From NCBI GenBank assembly GCA_958352815.1, contig CATWQA010000009.1, positions 1-64,000 on the forward strand: a stretch of DNA of 64,000 nucleotides, written 5' to 3'. The notes beneath the pieces are model-generated. The model was not told the origin of the DNA and ran no database searches. It saw only the letters and a list, made by a program, of their open reading frames with translations. A program made the translations under genes and the position numbers. Position 1 is the stretch's first letter, and every line of letters begins with the position of its first letter. This document shows positions 42,269 through 50,614 of the stretch, in pieces. Source of the stretch: an uncultured Eubacteriales bacterium (GTDB taxonomy: Bacteria > Bacillota > Clostridia > Monoglobales > Monoglobaceae).

Positions 42269-42321
42269 GGCAGAATTTATCGCAATTGGAAGTTGTTCAT
42301 GAAAAATAGGAGGTATTATTT

Positions 42322-42954
42322 ATGAATTTAATATTATTGGCAGCACCGGGTGCAGGTAAAGGCACACAGGCAGAAAAACTCAGTGAGCATTTTAATATAC
42401 CCACTATTTCTACCGGAGCAATTTTAAGAAAGAATATAAAAGAGGAGACCGAGCTGGGAAAGATTGCCGCTGAATACATAAACGACGGAAAGCTCATTCC
42501 CGACAACGTAATGATTGATGTTGTGCAGGACAGAATAAGCCAAGACGACTGCAAAAACGGTTTTATTCTGGACGGTTTTCCAAGAACAATCGCCCAGGCA
42601 GAGGCTCTCGACGCCTCAACCGTTAAGATTGACAGAGTTTTGTCCATTGAGGTTCCCGACGAGACTATAGTAAGCAGGCTTTCCGGACGCTTGGAATGCC
42701 AGGGCTGCGGCACAACCTATCACAGAGACTTCAGACCTCCCGCAAAGGAGGGTGTATGCGATAAGTGCGGCGGAGCTCTGGGCGTGAGAGAGGACGATAA
42801 GCCCGAAACAGTCAGAGCAAGGCTTGAAACATACCACGACCAAACCGAACCCCTTATCGCTCACTACAGCGACAAAGGCATTTTGAGAGTGGCTGTGGGT
42901 CAGGAAGAAATAGCAGATACAACCAAAGAGGTTCTTAAGGCACTGGAGGCATAA
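42322..42954 (+). CDS. adk: Adenylate kinase
   Basis: A 210-residue enzyme converting ATP + AMP to 2 ADP. P-loop AAPGAGKGTQAEKL (residues 6-19), AMP-binding ISTGAILRKNI, FILDGFPRTIAQAEAL, and a zinc-binding LID with four cysteines (ECQGCGTTYH ... GVCDKCGGAL), as in Gram-positive Adk. Own AGGAGG. Conserved position after secY. Confidence 0.97.
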   Translation: MNLILLAAPGAGKGTQAEKLSEHFNIPTISTGAILRKNIKEETELGKIAAEYINDGKLIPDNVMIDVVQDRISQDDCKNGFILDGFPRTIAQAEALDASTVKIDRVLSIEVPDETIVSRLSGRLECQGCGTTYHRDFRPPAKEGVCDKCGGALGVREDDKPETVRARLETYHDQTEPLIAHYSDKGILRVAVGQEEIADTTKEVLKALEA

Positions 42955-42957
42955 TAA

Positions 42958-43725
42958 TTGGTTATTATTAAGTCAAAATCAGAAATCGAAAAGATGAAGG
43001 TTGCCGGCAGGATTACCTACGAAACCCTTAAAAAGGTTTCGCAGGCCGTCCGCCCCGGGGTGACCACGGCAGAGCTGGATAAGATTGCCGAGGACTATAT
43101 ACGTTCTCAGGGCTGCACGGGCTCCTTTAAGGGCTACGGCGGATTTCCGGGAACGGTTTGCGCCAGCGTGAACGACACGGTTATTCACGGCTTTCCAAAC
43201 GATGTTCCCCTCAAGGAAGGGGATGTTGTCAGCATCGACTGCGGCGCATGCTATCACGGCTACCACGGCGACGCCTGCCGTACTTTTAAGGTGGGTAAGG
43301 TGGATCCGGAGGCAGAAAGGCTTATTGCGGTAACCCGGCAGAGCTTTTTTGAGGCTTTAAAGTACGCCCGAGACGGATACCGTATCTCGGACATTTCAAG
43401 AGCAGTTCAGGAATATGTTGAGGGAAACGGTTTTTCGGTGCTTCGGGGCTACTGCGGTCACGGCGTGGGCGCCGACCTTCATGAGGATCCGGAGGTTCCC
43501 AACTACGTTACAAGAAGCAGGGGCATAAGGCTGAAGCCGGGCATGGTTATTGCCATAGAGCCCATGGTCTGCGGCGGAGCCAAGGACGTGTACGTGGGTG
43601 AGGACGAATGGGCTGTTATAACCAAGGACGGGGCAAAGTCCGCTCACTATGAGAACACCGTTCTGATAACCACAGGTGATCCGGTTCTGCTAACATTCCC
43701 CCCAGGCTGCGACGAGGTGGAATAA
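42958..43725 (+). CDS. map: Methionine aminopeptidase type I
   Basis: A 255-residue metalloprotease removing N-terminal Met. Pita-bread metal ligands are visible: SIDCGACYHGYHGDACRTF (two Asp), GYCGHGVGADLHEDPEVPNY (His), AIEPMV (Glu) and the last Glu in VGEDEWAV. Starts with TTG 3 nt after adk, so translation is probably coupled. Confidence 0.96.
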   Translation: MVIIKSKSEIEKMKVAGRITYETLKKVSQAVRPGVTTAELDKIAEDYIRSQGCTGSFKGYGGFPGTVCASVNDTVIHGFPNDVPLKEGDVVSIDCGACYHGYHGDACRTFKVGKVDPEAERLIAVTRQSFFEALKYARDGYRISDISRAVQEYVEGNGFSVLRGYCGHGVGADLHEDPEVPNYVTRSRGIRLKPGMVIAIEPMVCGGAKDVYVGEDEWAVITKDGAKSAHYENTVLITTGDPVLLTFPPGCDEVE

Positions 43726-43780
43726 TTGCTCTGTATTCTGCATAGTAAAATAACTACACCGGATTGGATAAAATAAGCCT

Positions 43781-44053
43781 ATGAAAACAAAATATAAAGA
43801 CAGACCCGAATTATCGGTAGGGGACATTGTTATGGCGACGGCGGGACGGGACGGCGGAAAGTATTTCTTAGTGGTTGAAGCCATGGGTGAATACGTACGT
43901 ATTGCCGACGGCAGGTTAAGAAAAATGTCAAAGCCGAAGCTGAAGAAAAATATGCATCTGGCAAAGCTGGGCAGAGCCCAAAGCATTGAGTTTTTGGATA
44001 GCCCCGGCGGCACGGCGGATGCTGAAATAAGAAAAATTTTAAAGGAGGTATAG
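43781..44053 (+). CDS. KOW-domain RNA-binding protein (L14e/L6e/L27e-like)
   Basis: A 90-residue basic protein beginning with a KOW/SH3-like segment (ELSVGDIVMATAGRDGGKYF; VVEAMGEYVRIADGRLRKMS) and ending in a lysine-rich KPKLKKNMHLAKLG. Small KOW proteins of this type sit between map and infA in many Clostridia and are likely ribosome-associated. Exact role unknown. infA begins 4 nt later. Confidence 0.8.
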   Translation: MKTKYKDRPELSVGDIVMATAGRDGGKYFLVVEAMGEYVRIADGRLRKMSKPKLKKNMHLAKLGRAQSIEFLDSPGGTADAEIRKILKEV

Positions 44054-44056
44054 CGT

Positions 44057-44275
44057 ATGTCTAAGGAAGATATGCTGGAGGTTGAGGGCAAGGTTCTGGA
44101 AGCGCTGCCCAACGCAATGTTTAAAGTGGAGCTTGAAAACGGACACCAGATTTTGGCGCATATTTCGGGAAAGCTCAGAATGCACTTTATTAAGATACTG
44201 CCCGGCGATAAGGTAACGGTTGAAATTTCACCCTACGACCTGACAAAGGGCAGAATTACATGGAGAGCAAAATAA
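44057..44275 (+). CDS. infA: Translation initiation factor IF-1
   Basis: A 72-residue S1/OB-fold protein that blocks the A site in initiation (MLEVEGKVLEALPNAMFKVE; NGHQILAHISGKLRMHFIKI; PYDLTKGRITWRAK). Full-length and canonical. AAGGAGG precedes the ATG. Confidence 0.98.
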   Translation: MSKEDMLEVEGKVLEALPNAMFKVELENGHQILAHISGKLRMHFIKILPGDKVTVEISPYDLTKGRITWRAK

Positions 44276-44304
44276 GATCCAAGTTTTGGGGAGGGCTTGT
44301 TCTT

Positions 44305-45354
44305 ATGAAAAATGTTTGTTTTAAGAGGAGTTTGAGTTTGCTTGCGGCGGTAACAGCCGCAGCATGCCTTTTATGTTCCTGCGGCAGCGATAATAAGGAT
44401 GAAGCGGCTCAGTCGGCTCAAAGGGCCGCAGAGACCGTAACCATAAGCTGTGCGGGGGACTGCACCTTGGCGTCCGATGAGAGCTTTTCGGGAAACACCT
44501 TTGAAAACGTCCTAAAGCAGAACAACGGCAGCTATTCCTACTTCTTTGAGAACGTAAGGGATATTTTTGAGAATGACGATATAACCATTGTCAATTTAGA
44601 GGGAACCCTGTCCAAAAACGGGCAGAGGCAGGACAAGACCTATGCCTTCAGAGGGGATCCGGACTATGTAAATATTCTCAAGGACGGAAGCGTTGAGGCC
44701 GTAACCCTTGCCAATAACCACAGTGCGGACTACGGCTCGGCGAGCCTGTCGGACACTAAGGATATTCTCAAGGAGAACGGAATTGAGTACGCCATGGATA
44801 TGGAAACCGTGCACATGAACGTTCGCGGTATCAAGGTGGGTATAGTGGGTCTGTATCAGCTGGACGAGTCTGCGGATAAGATTATTGACGCCGCCATGGC
44901 TCGTATGACGGAGGACGACCTGGTAATAGTTCAGATACACTGGGGCGTTGAAAAAGCGGACAGCCCCGAGGAGGAGCAGGTGGCTCTTGCCCACAGGGCT
45001 ATAGACCTGGGAGCCGATTTGGTTATAGGCCATCATCCCCATGTCCTGCAGGGTGTTGAGAAGTATAAGGGCAAGTACATATGCTACAGTCTGGGAAACT
45101 TCTGCTTCGGCGGAAACCCCAATCCAAGCGACACAGACACAATGATTTTCCGCCAGACCTTTTCATTTAAGGAGGGCATGGCGGCAAGGGATGATAACTA
45201 CAGCATAATCCCTTGCTCAATTACCTCAAGCAAGAGCTCCAATAACTATCAGCCCACGCCTCTTGAGGGAGAGGAAAGGGAAAGAGTGGAGCAAAAAATC
45301 ATTGAACGCTCTAAAAAGGTCGGAGATGGAAATCTTGACTTAAAATTTGAGTAA
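44305..45354 (+). CDS. CapA-family metallophosphatase lipoprotein
   Basis: A 349-residue exported protein: signal peptide with lipobox LLCSC (Cys about 27), then a CapA/PGA_cap metallophosphatase domain (ISCAGDCTLASDESF; IVNLEGTL; VTLANNHSADYG; VQIHWGVEKAD; IGHHPHVLQGVEKYKGKYIC). Family members act in poly-gamma-glutamate or other capsule metabolism, or as cell-surface esterases. The ATG at 44305 has GGGGAGGG 8 nt upstream; an ATG at 44260 overlaps infA and would delay the signal peptide. Its place between infA and rpmJ is unusual. Confidence 0.85.
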   Translation: MKNVCFKRSLSLLAAVTAAACLLCSCGSDNKDEAAQSAQRAAETVTISCAGDCTLASDESFSGNTFENVLKQNNGSYSYFFENVRDIFENDDITIVNLEGTLSKNGQRQDKTYAFRGDPDYVNILKDGSVEAVTLANNHSADYGSASLSDTKDILKENGIEYAMDMETVHMNVRGIKVGIVGLYQLDESADKIIDAAMARMTEDDLVIVQIHWGVEKADSPEEEQVALAHRAIDLGADLVIGHHPHVLQGVEKYKGKYICYSLGNFCFGGNPNPSDTDTMIFRQTFSFKEGMAARDDNYSIIPCSITSSKSSNNYQPTPLEGEERERVEQKIIERSKKVGDGNLDLKFE

Positions 45355-45404
45355 GCATGTTTAAACTTTGTTAAAGTTATACAAGGGATAATTTTTTTAA
45401 TTTC

Positions 45405-45433
45405 TTGACTTATACCGCAAATTGTGGTAAAAT
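45405..45433 (+). promoter_or_regulatory. Internal promoter for rpmJ-alpha segment
   Basis: TTGACT (45405-45410), 17-bp spacer, TAAAAT (45428-45433), about 60 bp before rpmJ. It lets the alpha segment be made independently of the interrupting capA-like gene. Confidence 0.65.
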
Positions 45434-45498
45434 AATACGGTTCGAAAGTATGGAGATCCGTGCTTTTGGGCATAATACAAATTTAGGAGGTGAAGGAA

Positions 45499-45612
45499 AT
45501 GAAAGTCAGACCTTCAGTTAAACCTATTTGTGAAAAGTGCAAAATAATTAAGAGAAAAGGCAAGGTTATGGTTATTTGCGAAAACCCCCGCCATAAGCAG
45601 AAGCAGGGTTAA
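45499..45612 (+). CDS. rpmJ: 50S ribosomal protein bL36
   Basis: A 37-residue bL36 with the zinc ligands C11, C14, C27 and H32 (VRPSVKPICEKCKIIKRKGK then VICENPRHKQKQG). AGGAGGTG 7 nt before the ATG. Complete for the family. Confidence 0.97.
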   Translation: MKVRPSVKPICEKCKIIKRKGKVMVICENPRHKQKQG

Positions 45613-45627
45613 GCAGTTAATCGGTGT

Positions 45628-45698
45628 GAGCAGGGTTAGGCAAAAGAGCCACAAATTTAGTTTTGCCGACGCCATATTGTATGGGTGAAATTCTGCTC
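45628..45698 (+). promoter_or_regulatory. Folded rpmJ-rpsM spacer (alpha-operon leader candidate)
   Basis: Closing stem GAGCAG/CTGCTC (45628-45633/45693-45698) encloses GGCAAAA/TTTTGCC (45639-45645/45661-45667) and CCAT/ATGG (45672-45675/45681-45684). In E. coli S4 represses translation through a structured RNA just before rpsM; this may be a functional counterpart. Confidence 0.4.
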
Positions 45699-45737
45699 CG
45701 TCTTTTCATTTGAAAATTTTATGGAGGTGAATTATTT

Positions 45738-46103
45738 ATGGCACGTATCGCAGGCGTAGACTTACCTAACGAAAAGAGAGTTGAGATCGGTCTCACGTAT
45801 ATTTTCGGAATCGGTTTATCTACATCAAAGAAGATTTTGGCAGCAACAGGAGTTAATCCGGACACAAGAGTTCGCGACCTTACTGAGGATGAAATTCAGC
45901 TTCTCAGAAACGAGATTGACAACTACAACGTTGAAGGTGACCTGAGACGTGATATCGCTCTTGATATTAAGCGTCTGATGGAAATCAACTGCTACAGAGG
46001 CATGCGTCACAGAAAGGGCTTGCCCGTTCGCGGTCAGCGCAGCAAGACAAATGCCAGAACCCGTAAGGGTCCTAAGAGAACCATCGCAAACAAGAAGAAG
46101 TAG
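45738..46103 (+). CDS. rpsM: 30S ribosomal protein uS13
   Basis: A 121-residue uS13 (ARIAGVDLPNEKRVEIGLTY; RRDIALDIKRLMEINCYRGM; GLPVRGQRSKTNARTRKGPK). Forms the head bridge to the 50S. GGAGGTG before the ATG. Confidence 0.98.
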   Translation: MARIAGVDLPNEKRVEIGLTYIFGIGLSTSKKILAATGVNPDTRVRDLTEDEIQLLRNEIDNYNVEGDLRRDIALDIKRLMEINCYRGMRHRKGLPVRGQRSKTNARTRKGPKRTIANKKK

Positions 46104-46190
46104 TATTCTTTGATGGTTCGGTAACTTTGAATTTTCTTCAATATTTTATATTGTAAGATTTCCTAATTCTTATTGGAGGTGAAATAACAA

Positions 46191-46583
46191 ATGGCAAAGG
46201 CAGTTAAGAGATCAAGACGCCGCAAGGAAAAGAAGCACATTGAGCGCGGCGCTGCACATATTAAATCTACGTTTAATAATACCATTGTTACTATTACAGA
46301 CGTTGCCGGAAACGCAATTTCTTGGGCAAGCGCAGGCGGACTGGGATTCAGAGGCTCTAAAAAGAGCACTCCCTTTGCAGCTCAGATGGCTGCGGAGACC
46401 GCTGCAAGAGCTGCAATGGAGCATGGTCTTAAAACAGTTGAAGTATACGTAAAGGGCCCCGGTTCGGGCCGTGAGGCGGCAATCAGAGCTTTGCAGGTAG
46501 CCGGCCTCGAAGTAAATATGATTAAGGATGTTACACCTATTCCTCACAACGGTTGCAGACCGCCTAAGAGAAGACGTGTGTAA
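46191..46583 (+). CDS. rpsK: 30S ribosomal protein uS11
   Basis: A 130-residue uS11 (GAAHIKSTFNNTIVTITDVA; GFRGSKKSTPFAAQMAAETA; DVTPIPHNGCRPPKRRRV). Platform protein near the E site. Confidence 0.98.
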   Translation: MAKAVKRSRRRKEKKHIERGAAHIKSTFNNTIVTITDVAGNAISWASAGGLGFRGSKKSTPFAAQMAAETAARAAMEHGLKTVEVYVKGPGSGREAAIRALQVAGLEVNMIKDVTPIPHNGCRPPKRRRV

Positions 46584-46620
46584 TCAGGACTTTAGATAGA
46601 ATTGTAAGGAGGATAAAAGA

Positions 46621-47214
46621 ATGGCTAAAAATATGCAGCCTGTGCTTAAAAGATGCCGCACACTCGGTATTGAGCCGTCTGTTATGGGTTACGACAAGAG
46701 TTCTAACAGAGTCGTTGGCCAGAGACGCAGAAAGCAGAGCGAATATGGTATGCAGCTTAACGAAAAGCAGAAAGTCAGATTTATATACGGCGTTCTTGAA
46801 AAACAGTTCGCTAAGTATTACGTAATGGCCACAAAGATGAACGGCGTTACCGGTGAGTGCTTGCTCAGTATCCTGGAGTCAAGACTGGACAACGTTATTT
46901 ATCGTATGGGTCTTGCAAACACAAGACGTGAGGCAAGACAGATTGTCAACCACGGTCACGTTACCGTTAACGGTAAGAGAGTTAATATCCCCTCTTATCT
47001 GGTAAAGCCCGGCGAGGTTATCAGCTTGAAGGAGAGCAGCAGAAACGCTGACAGAATGAAGGACATCGTTGAGAGAAATTCCAACAGATTGGTTCCGAAG
47101 TGGATTGACATGAACAGAGACACATTGGAAGGCAAAATCATTGCGCTTGCTGACAGAGAGGATATCGACTTCCCTGTTGAGGAGCATTTGATAGTCGAGT
47201 ATTACAGCAAATAA
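46621..47214 (+). CDS. rpsD: 30S ribosomal protein uS4
   Basis: A 197-residue uS4 with the S4 RNA-binding domain (ESRLDNVIYRMGLANTRREA; VNHGHVTVNGKRVNIPSYLV). A primary 16S binder. The N-terminal region lacks the zinc cysteines seen in some uS4 proteins (only one Cys near residue 11). Located in the alpha operon as usual for Clostridia. Confidence 0.98.
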   Translation: MAKNMQPVLKRCRTLGIEPSVMGYDKSSNRVVGQRRRKQSEYGMQLNEKQKVRFIYGVLEKQFAKYYVMATKMNGVTGECLLSILESRLDNVIYRMGLANTRREARQIVNHGHVTVNGKRVNIPSYLVKPGEVISLKESSRNADRMKDIVERNSNRLVPKWIDMNRDTLEGKIIALADREDIDFPVEEHLIVEYYSK

Positions 47215-47254
47215 TAGCGTTTAGCTATATCCTAATTTTATAGGAGGTTTAACA

Positions 47255-48202
47255 ATGATTGAAATTGAAAAGCCGAGAATAGAATGTGTTGAGTCATCAG
47301 ATGACGAGAGATACGCAAAGTTCGTTGTTGAGCCTCTGGAAAGAGGCTATGGTACAACCCTTGGTAACTCGCTGAGAAGAATGCTGCTTTCATCTCTTCC
47401 CGGCGCCGCTTCAACATCGGTGAAGATTGACGGTGTGCTCCATGAGTTCTCCACAATCCCCGGCGTTAAGGAGGATGTTACCGAGATTATACTGAACATA
47501 AAGAATTTGGTAATCAAGCTCCACTCCGAGGGTCCCAAAACCGTTTACATCAATCAGGAGGGCGCAGGAGAGGTTTGCGCCCGTGACATTAAGCATGACG
47601 CAGATGTTGAAATCTTAAACGGCGACCTGCACATTGCCACGCTGGACGATGACGCAAAGCTGTTTATGGAAATCACAATCGACAGCGGACGCGGTTATAT
47701 CTCCTCTGATCAGAACAAGGAGCTTATCCAAGGTCAGATTGGTGTTATAGCAACAGACTCTATATTTACACCGGTTGAAAAGGTAAATTACTATACGGAC
47801 AGCGTCCGCGTGGGAAACGTTACCGATTATGACAGACTTACGCTGGAGCTGTGGACGGACGGCACTATTACGCCGGCGGAAGCTGTGTCCTTGGCGGCAA
47901 AGATTATCAGCGAGCACCTGACGTTGTTTGTTGACCTGTCTGATGACGCTAAGAATGTTGAAATTATGATAGAAAAGGAAGAGGGACAGAAGGAAAAGGT
48001 TCTTGAAACAACGATTGAGGAGCTTGACCTGTCCGTTCGTTCTTACAACTGTCTGAAGCGTGCCGGTATCAATACTGTTCAGGATTTGACCACACGCAGC
48101 GAAAGCGATATGATGAAGGTTAGAAACCTGGGTCGTAAATCGCTTGAGGAAGTTATTGCAAAGCTGGAGGGTATGGACCTGGGCCTTGCAAGCGACGATT
48201 AA
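47255..48202 (+). CDS. rpoA: RNA polymerase alpha subunit
   Basis: A 315-residue alpha subunit. N-terminal assembly domain (YAKFVVEPLERGYGTTLGNS; LRRMLLSSLPGAASTSVKID), a linker about residue 230-245, and the C-terminal DNA- and activator-binding domain (TIEELDLSVRSYNCLKRAGI; LTTRSESDMMKVRNLGRKSL). Complete. Confidence 0.98.
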   Translation: MIEIEKPRIECVESSDDERYAKFVVEPLERGYGTTLGNSLRRMLLSSLPGAASTSVKIDGVLHEFSTIPGVKEDVTEIILNIKNLVIKLHSEGPKTVYINQEGAGEVCARDIKHDADVEILNGDLHIATLDDDAKLFMEITIDSGRGYISSDQNKELIQGQIGVIATDSIFTPVEKVNYYTDSVRVGNVTDYDRLTLELWTDGTITPAEAVSLAAKIISEHLTLFVDLSDDAKNVEIMIEKEEGQKEKVLETTIEELDLSVRSYNCLKRAGINTVQDLTTRSESDMMKVRNLGRKSLEEVIAKLEGMDLGLASDD

Positions 48203-48234
48203 TAGATTAAGGAATATAGGAAGAGGTGATTTAA

Positions 48235-48576
48235 ATGGCACACCAGAGAAAGCTGGGTAGACCAACCGACCAAAGACGTGCTATGCTCAGAAACCTCACA
48301 ACTTCGCTTCTGGAGAACGGCAAAATCGAGACCACGACCACAAGAGCGAAAGAGGTAAAGAGAATGGCTGAGAAGATGATTACTCTCGGCAAGACAAACA
48401 CACTTCACACAAAGAGACAGGCGCTTTCTTATATCACAAAGAGAGAGGTTGTTTCAAAGTTGTTTGATGAAATCGCTCCTAAGTATGCTGACAGAAACGG
48501 CGGCTATACCAGAATTATAAAGGTTGGACCGAGACGCGGCGACGCAGCAGAGATTTCAGTTTTAGAGCTTGTATAA
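48235..48576 (+). CDS. rplQ: 50S ribosomal protein bL17
   Basis: A 113-residue bL17 (HQRKLGRPTDQRRAMLRNLT; TTTRAKEVKRMAEKMITLGK; RIIKVGPRRGDAAEISVLEL). Last gene of the cluster; a terminator follows at once. Confidence 0.98.
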   Translation: MAHQRKLGRPTDQRRAMLRNLTTSLLENGKIETTTTRAKEVKRMAEKMITLGKTNTLHTKRQALSYITKREVVSKLFDEIAPKYADRNGGYTRIIKVGPRRGDAAEISVLELV

Positions 48577-48587
48577 TTAATTTGGTT

Positions 48588-48615
48588 TTAAGGGCTGCTG
48601 AGGCAGCCCTTTTTT
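48588..48615 (+). terminator. Terminator of the ribosomal cluster
   Basis: AAGGGCTG/CAGCCCTT stem with a CTGAGG loop and a run of T's. Confidence 0.85.
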
Positions 48616-48703
48616 TCGTAGTGATTAGCGATTAGCAAATAGCGAATAGGAACAACACTGGGGTTAGATATTCAATTATGATTGTTCCGTTTACATACTT
48701 AAA

Positions 48704-48876
48704 GCCCGCCTCGGCGCTTGGGGAGGTCGGGCAAGCGCAACGGGGCGGGCGACAGGCGTGCGAATGTGAGTATACAAAATAACGGGTGCTTTGAATTAAA
48801 GAAAATCTCAAATCCGCATAATATGATATTTACTGTGTAATATGACAAGCGGGGCGTCTGGGAAGCCGCCCCCTAC
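48704..48876. repeat. Chimeric repeat: R4 palindrome joined to R3 body and right end
   Basis: R4 at 48704-48750 (GCCCGCC...GCGCTTG/CAAGCGC...GGGGCGGGC) replaces the left inverted end of an R3 element. The R3 body (AATATGATATTTACTGT) and right end GGGAAGCCGCCCCCTAC run to 48876. A short GATTAGCGATTAGC tandem lies at 48622-48650. No gene. Confidence 0.65.
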
Positions 48877-48991
48877 GAAATATTTAATGTTTACAAAATA
48901 ATAAAATCATGTTACAATCTAAATATAGATTTAGATATGACTGCATGGAAGGGACTTAATTACAGGATTTAGGTTACGGGAGGAAAATCAT

Positions 48992-50494
48992 ATGAAAAAA
49001 GTGTTGTTAAGTATGCTTGCGGCTATGTTAGTAACTGCCTTTGTATATCCCTGTGTATTTGCAGAGGGGACGAGTATAAACGGTGCGGTTTTTAATACGG
49101 GCTCGGATAAGGCGGAATTAACCGTGTCCTGTGAAAACATGCCCGAGAACGCAGAACTGTACGGAGCTGTTTATAACGGCGAGGACGTTATGTTGGCTGC
49201 CTCTAAGATTAATGATTATACCGCCGAGTTTGATACGTCTGATATTGAGCTCGCCCAAAGCGTAAAGATTTTCGCCTGGGACGGAGCCGATACAATGCGT
49301 CCCCTGTGCGCGGCATATGAGGGGGACATTGTCCTGCGGGATAATAAGGTTTATTATTCCAAAAGAGCCGTTATAGACCAGGCGGGCAATGTGTATGCCG
49401 CCATCGGCGACGTTATGTATATCTATGACGGAACCACCGTCACGGAAGTGGCAGGCGGCGGAACAATCGGAAACATGTGCATGTACGGCGACGATATCTA
49501 TTATATAAATCAGACCTTTAGGGGGATTTGCGCCCTAAACCTTTCCACCCTTGAAAGCAAGGCGATTGGCGCTTTTGATGTGGCTGTGGAAGATTTTGTG
49601 ATTTACGGGGGCAGGATTTACGCTTCTGACGAAGATTATACAATGCTCCAATCCATATCCCTGCAAGGCGGAGAAGTACAGACGATTTTCGCCGAGGGAG
49701 AAAAGAAATATCTGGAAGGATGGGGTATTTCAGAGGGCAGATTAGTCGTGCTCACAAGCATACAAAACAATGTTGATGATACGGATTCGGCTGATATTTC
49801 CGTTATAGATTTGTATACGGGTCAGGTGAGAGATATAAATATTGTTAACAATGTTGAAATAGTTCACGTCAATAGTCCCATCGATGTGGGCACGGATTAT
49901 GCATATTGCTATATAAACATCAATATGAAAGGGAAGTCCTTTATCATAAACTTAAAAACCGGGGAAGTTTCTGAGCAGGACGGCTTCTATACTGTTGCAG
50001 ACCCTCTGCCCTCTGAATATATATACGACGGCTGGGAGTACCTTGACGCCAATTATTCGATTTGGCGCAAAAAGGATGGCGTGACTGAAAAGATAATAGC
50101 GGGCACGAACAGCAAGACAATGTACCTTTCGGACATGAATTCTTCAAAGATACTGTATTATAAATATGAATATATAAACGGCAAGTATTCCCGATCCCAC
50201 TGGATTGCCGACCACGACGGCAGTAATCCTGTCGGAATAGTCAGCCGTTATGACGGGGTTGTCACAAAGTACCCGAACGTTTCCGGAAGCCAGGGGGGCA
50301 GCAGCGGCGGAGATACAACGCCCCAAACCTGCTCAAAGTGCGGAGGCGGCGGCATGATACAATGCACCGTTTGCGGCGGCGCAGGAGGGCATTATATAAC
50401 CATGCTCGGCCAGCAGGTTTGGCAGGGCTGCGCCACCTGCGGCCAGAGCGGACAAATGCTATGCACGGAATGCGGCGGCTCGGGACAGGTGTAG
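48992..50494 (+). CDS. Secreted propeller-like protein with DnaJ-type zinc motifs
   Basis: A 500-residue exported protein. Signal peptide at residues 1-24 (LLSMLAAMLVTAFVYPCVFA). Repeating short beta motifs (GNVYAAIGDVMYIYDG, MYGDDIYYINQT, VIYGGRIYASDED) resemble DUF5050-like propellers. The C-terminus after a Gly/Ser linker has four CxxCxG-type repeats (CSKCGGGG, CTVCGGAGG, CATCGQSG, CTECGGSG), the pattern of the DnaJ cysteine-rich zinc domain. A secreted J-type zinc domain without a J-domain is unusual. Role unknown; extracellular redox or chaperone-like binding is speculative. Confidence 0.7.
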   Translation: MKKVLLSMLAAMLVTAFVYPCVFAEGTSINGAVFNTGSDKAELTVSCENMPENAELYGAVYNGEDVMLAASKINDYTAEFDTSDIELAQSVKIFAWDGADTMRPLCAAYEGDIVLRDNKVYYSKRAVIDQAGNVYAAIGDVMYIYDGTTVTEVAGGGTIGNMCMYGDDIYYINQTFRGICALNLSTLESKAIGAFDVAVEDFVIYGGRIYASDEDYTMLQSISLQGGEVQTIFAEGEKKYLEGWGISEGRLVVLTSIQNNVDDTDSADISVIDLYTGQVRDINIVNNVEIVHVNSPIDVGTDYAYCYININMKGKSFIINLKTGEVSEQDGFYTVADPLPSEYIYDGWEYLDANYSIWRKKDGVTEKIIAGTNSKTMYLSDMNSSKILYYKYEYINGKYSRSHWIADHDGSNPVGIVSRYDGVVTKYPNVSGSQGGSSGGDTTPQTCSKCGGGGMIQCTVCGGAGGHYITMLGQQVWQGCATCGQSGQMLCTECGGSGQV

Positions 50495-50529
50495 CCGCTG
50501 TGCTATAGACAGCGCAGAATGCGTTAATA

Positions 50530-50557
50530 ATGTAGAATGTAGAGTGTAGAGTGTAGA
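50530..50557. repeat. Heptanucleotide tandem repeat (GTAGAGT)n
   Basis: Four units (GTAGAAT, GTAGAGT, GTAGAGT, GTAGAAA) in the complement of the repeat at 19263-19298. Confidence 0.65.
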
Positions 50558-50614
50558 AATTTGTGCGTCAGAATTTATGAAAAATATTTAAAAATCGTAA
50601 ATAAATAGGTTGTA

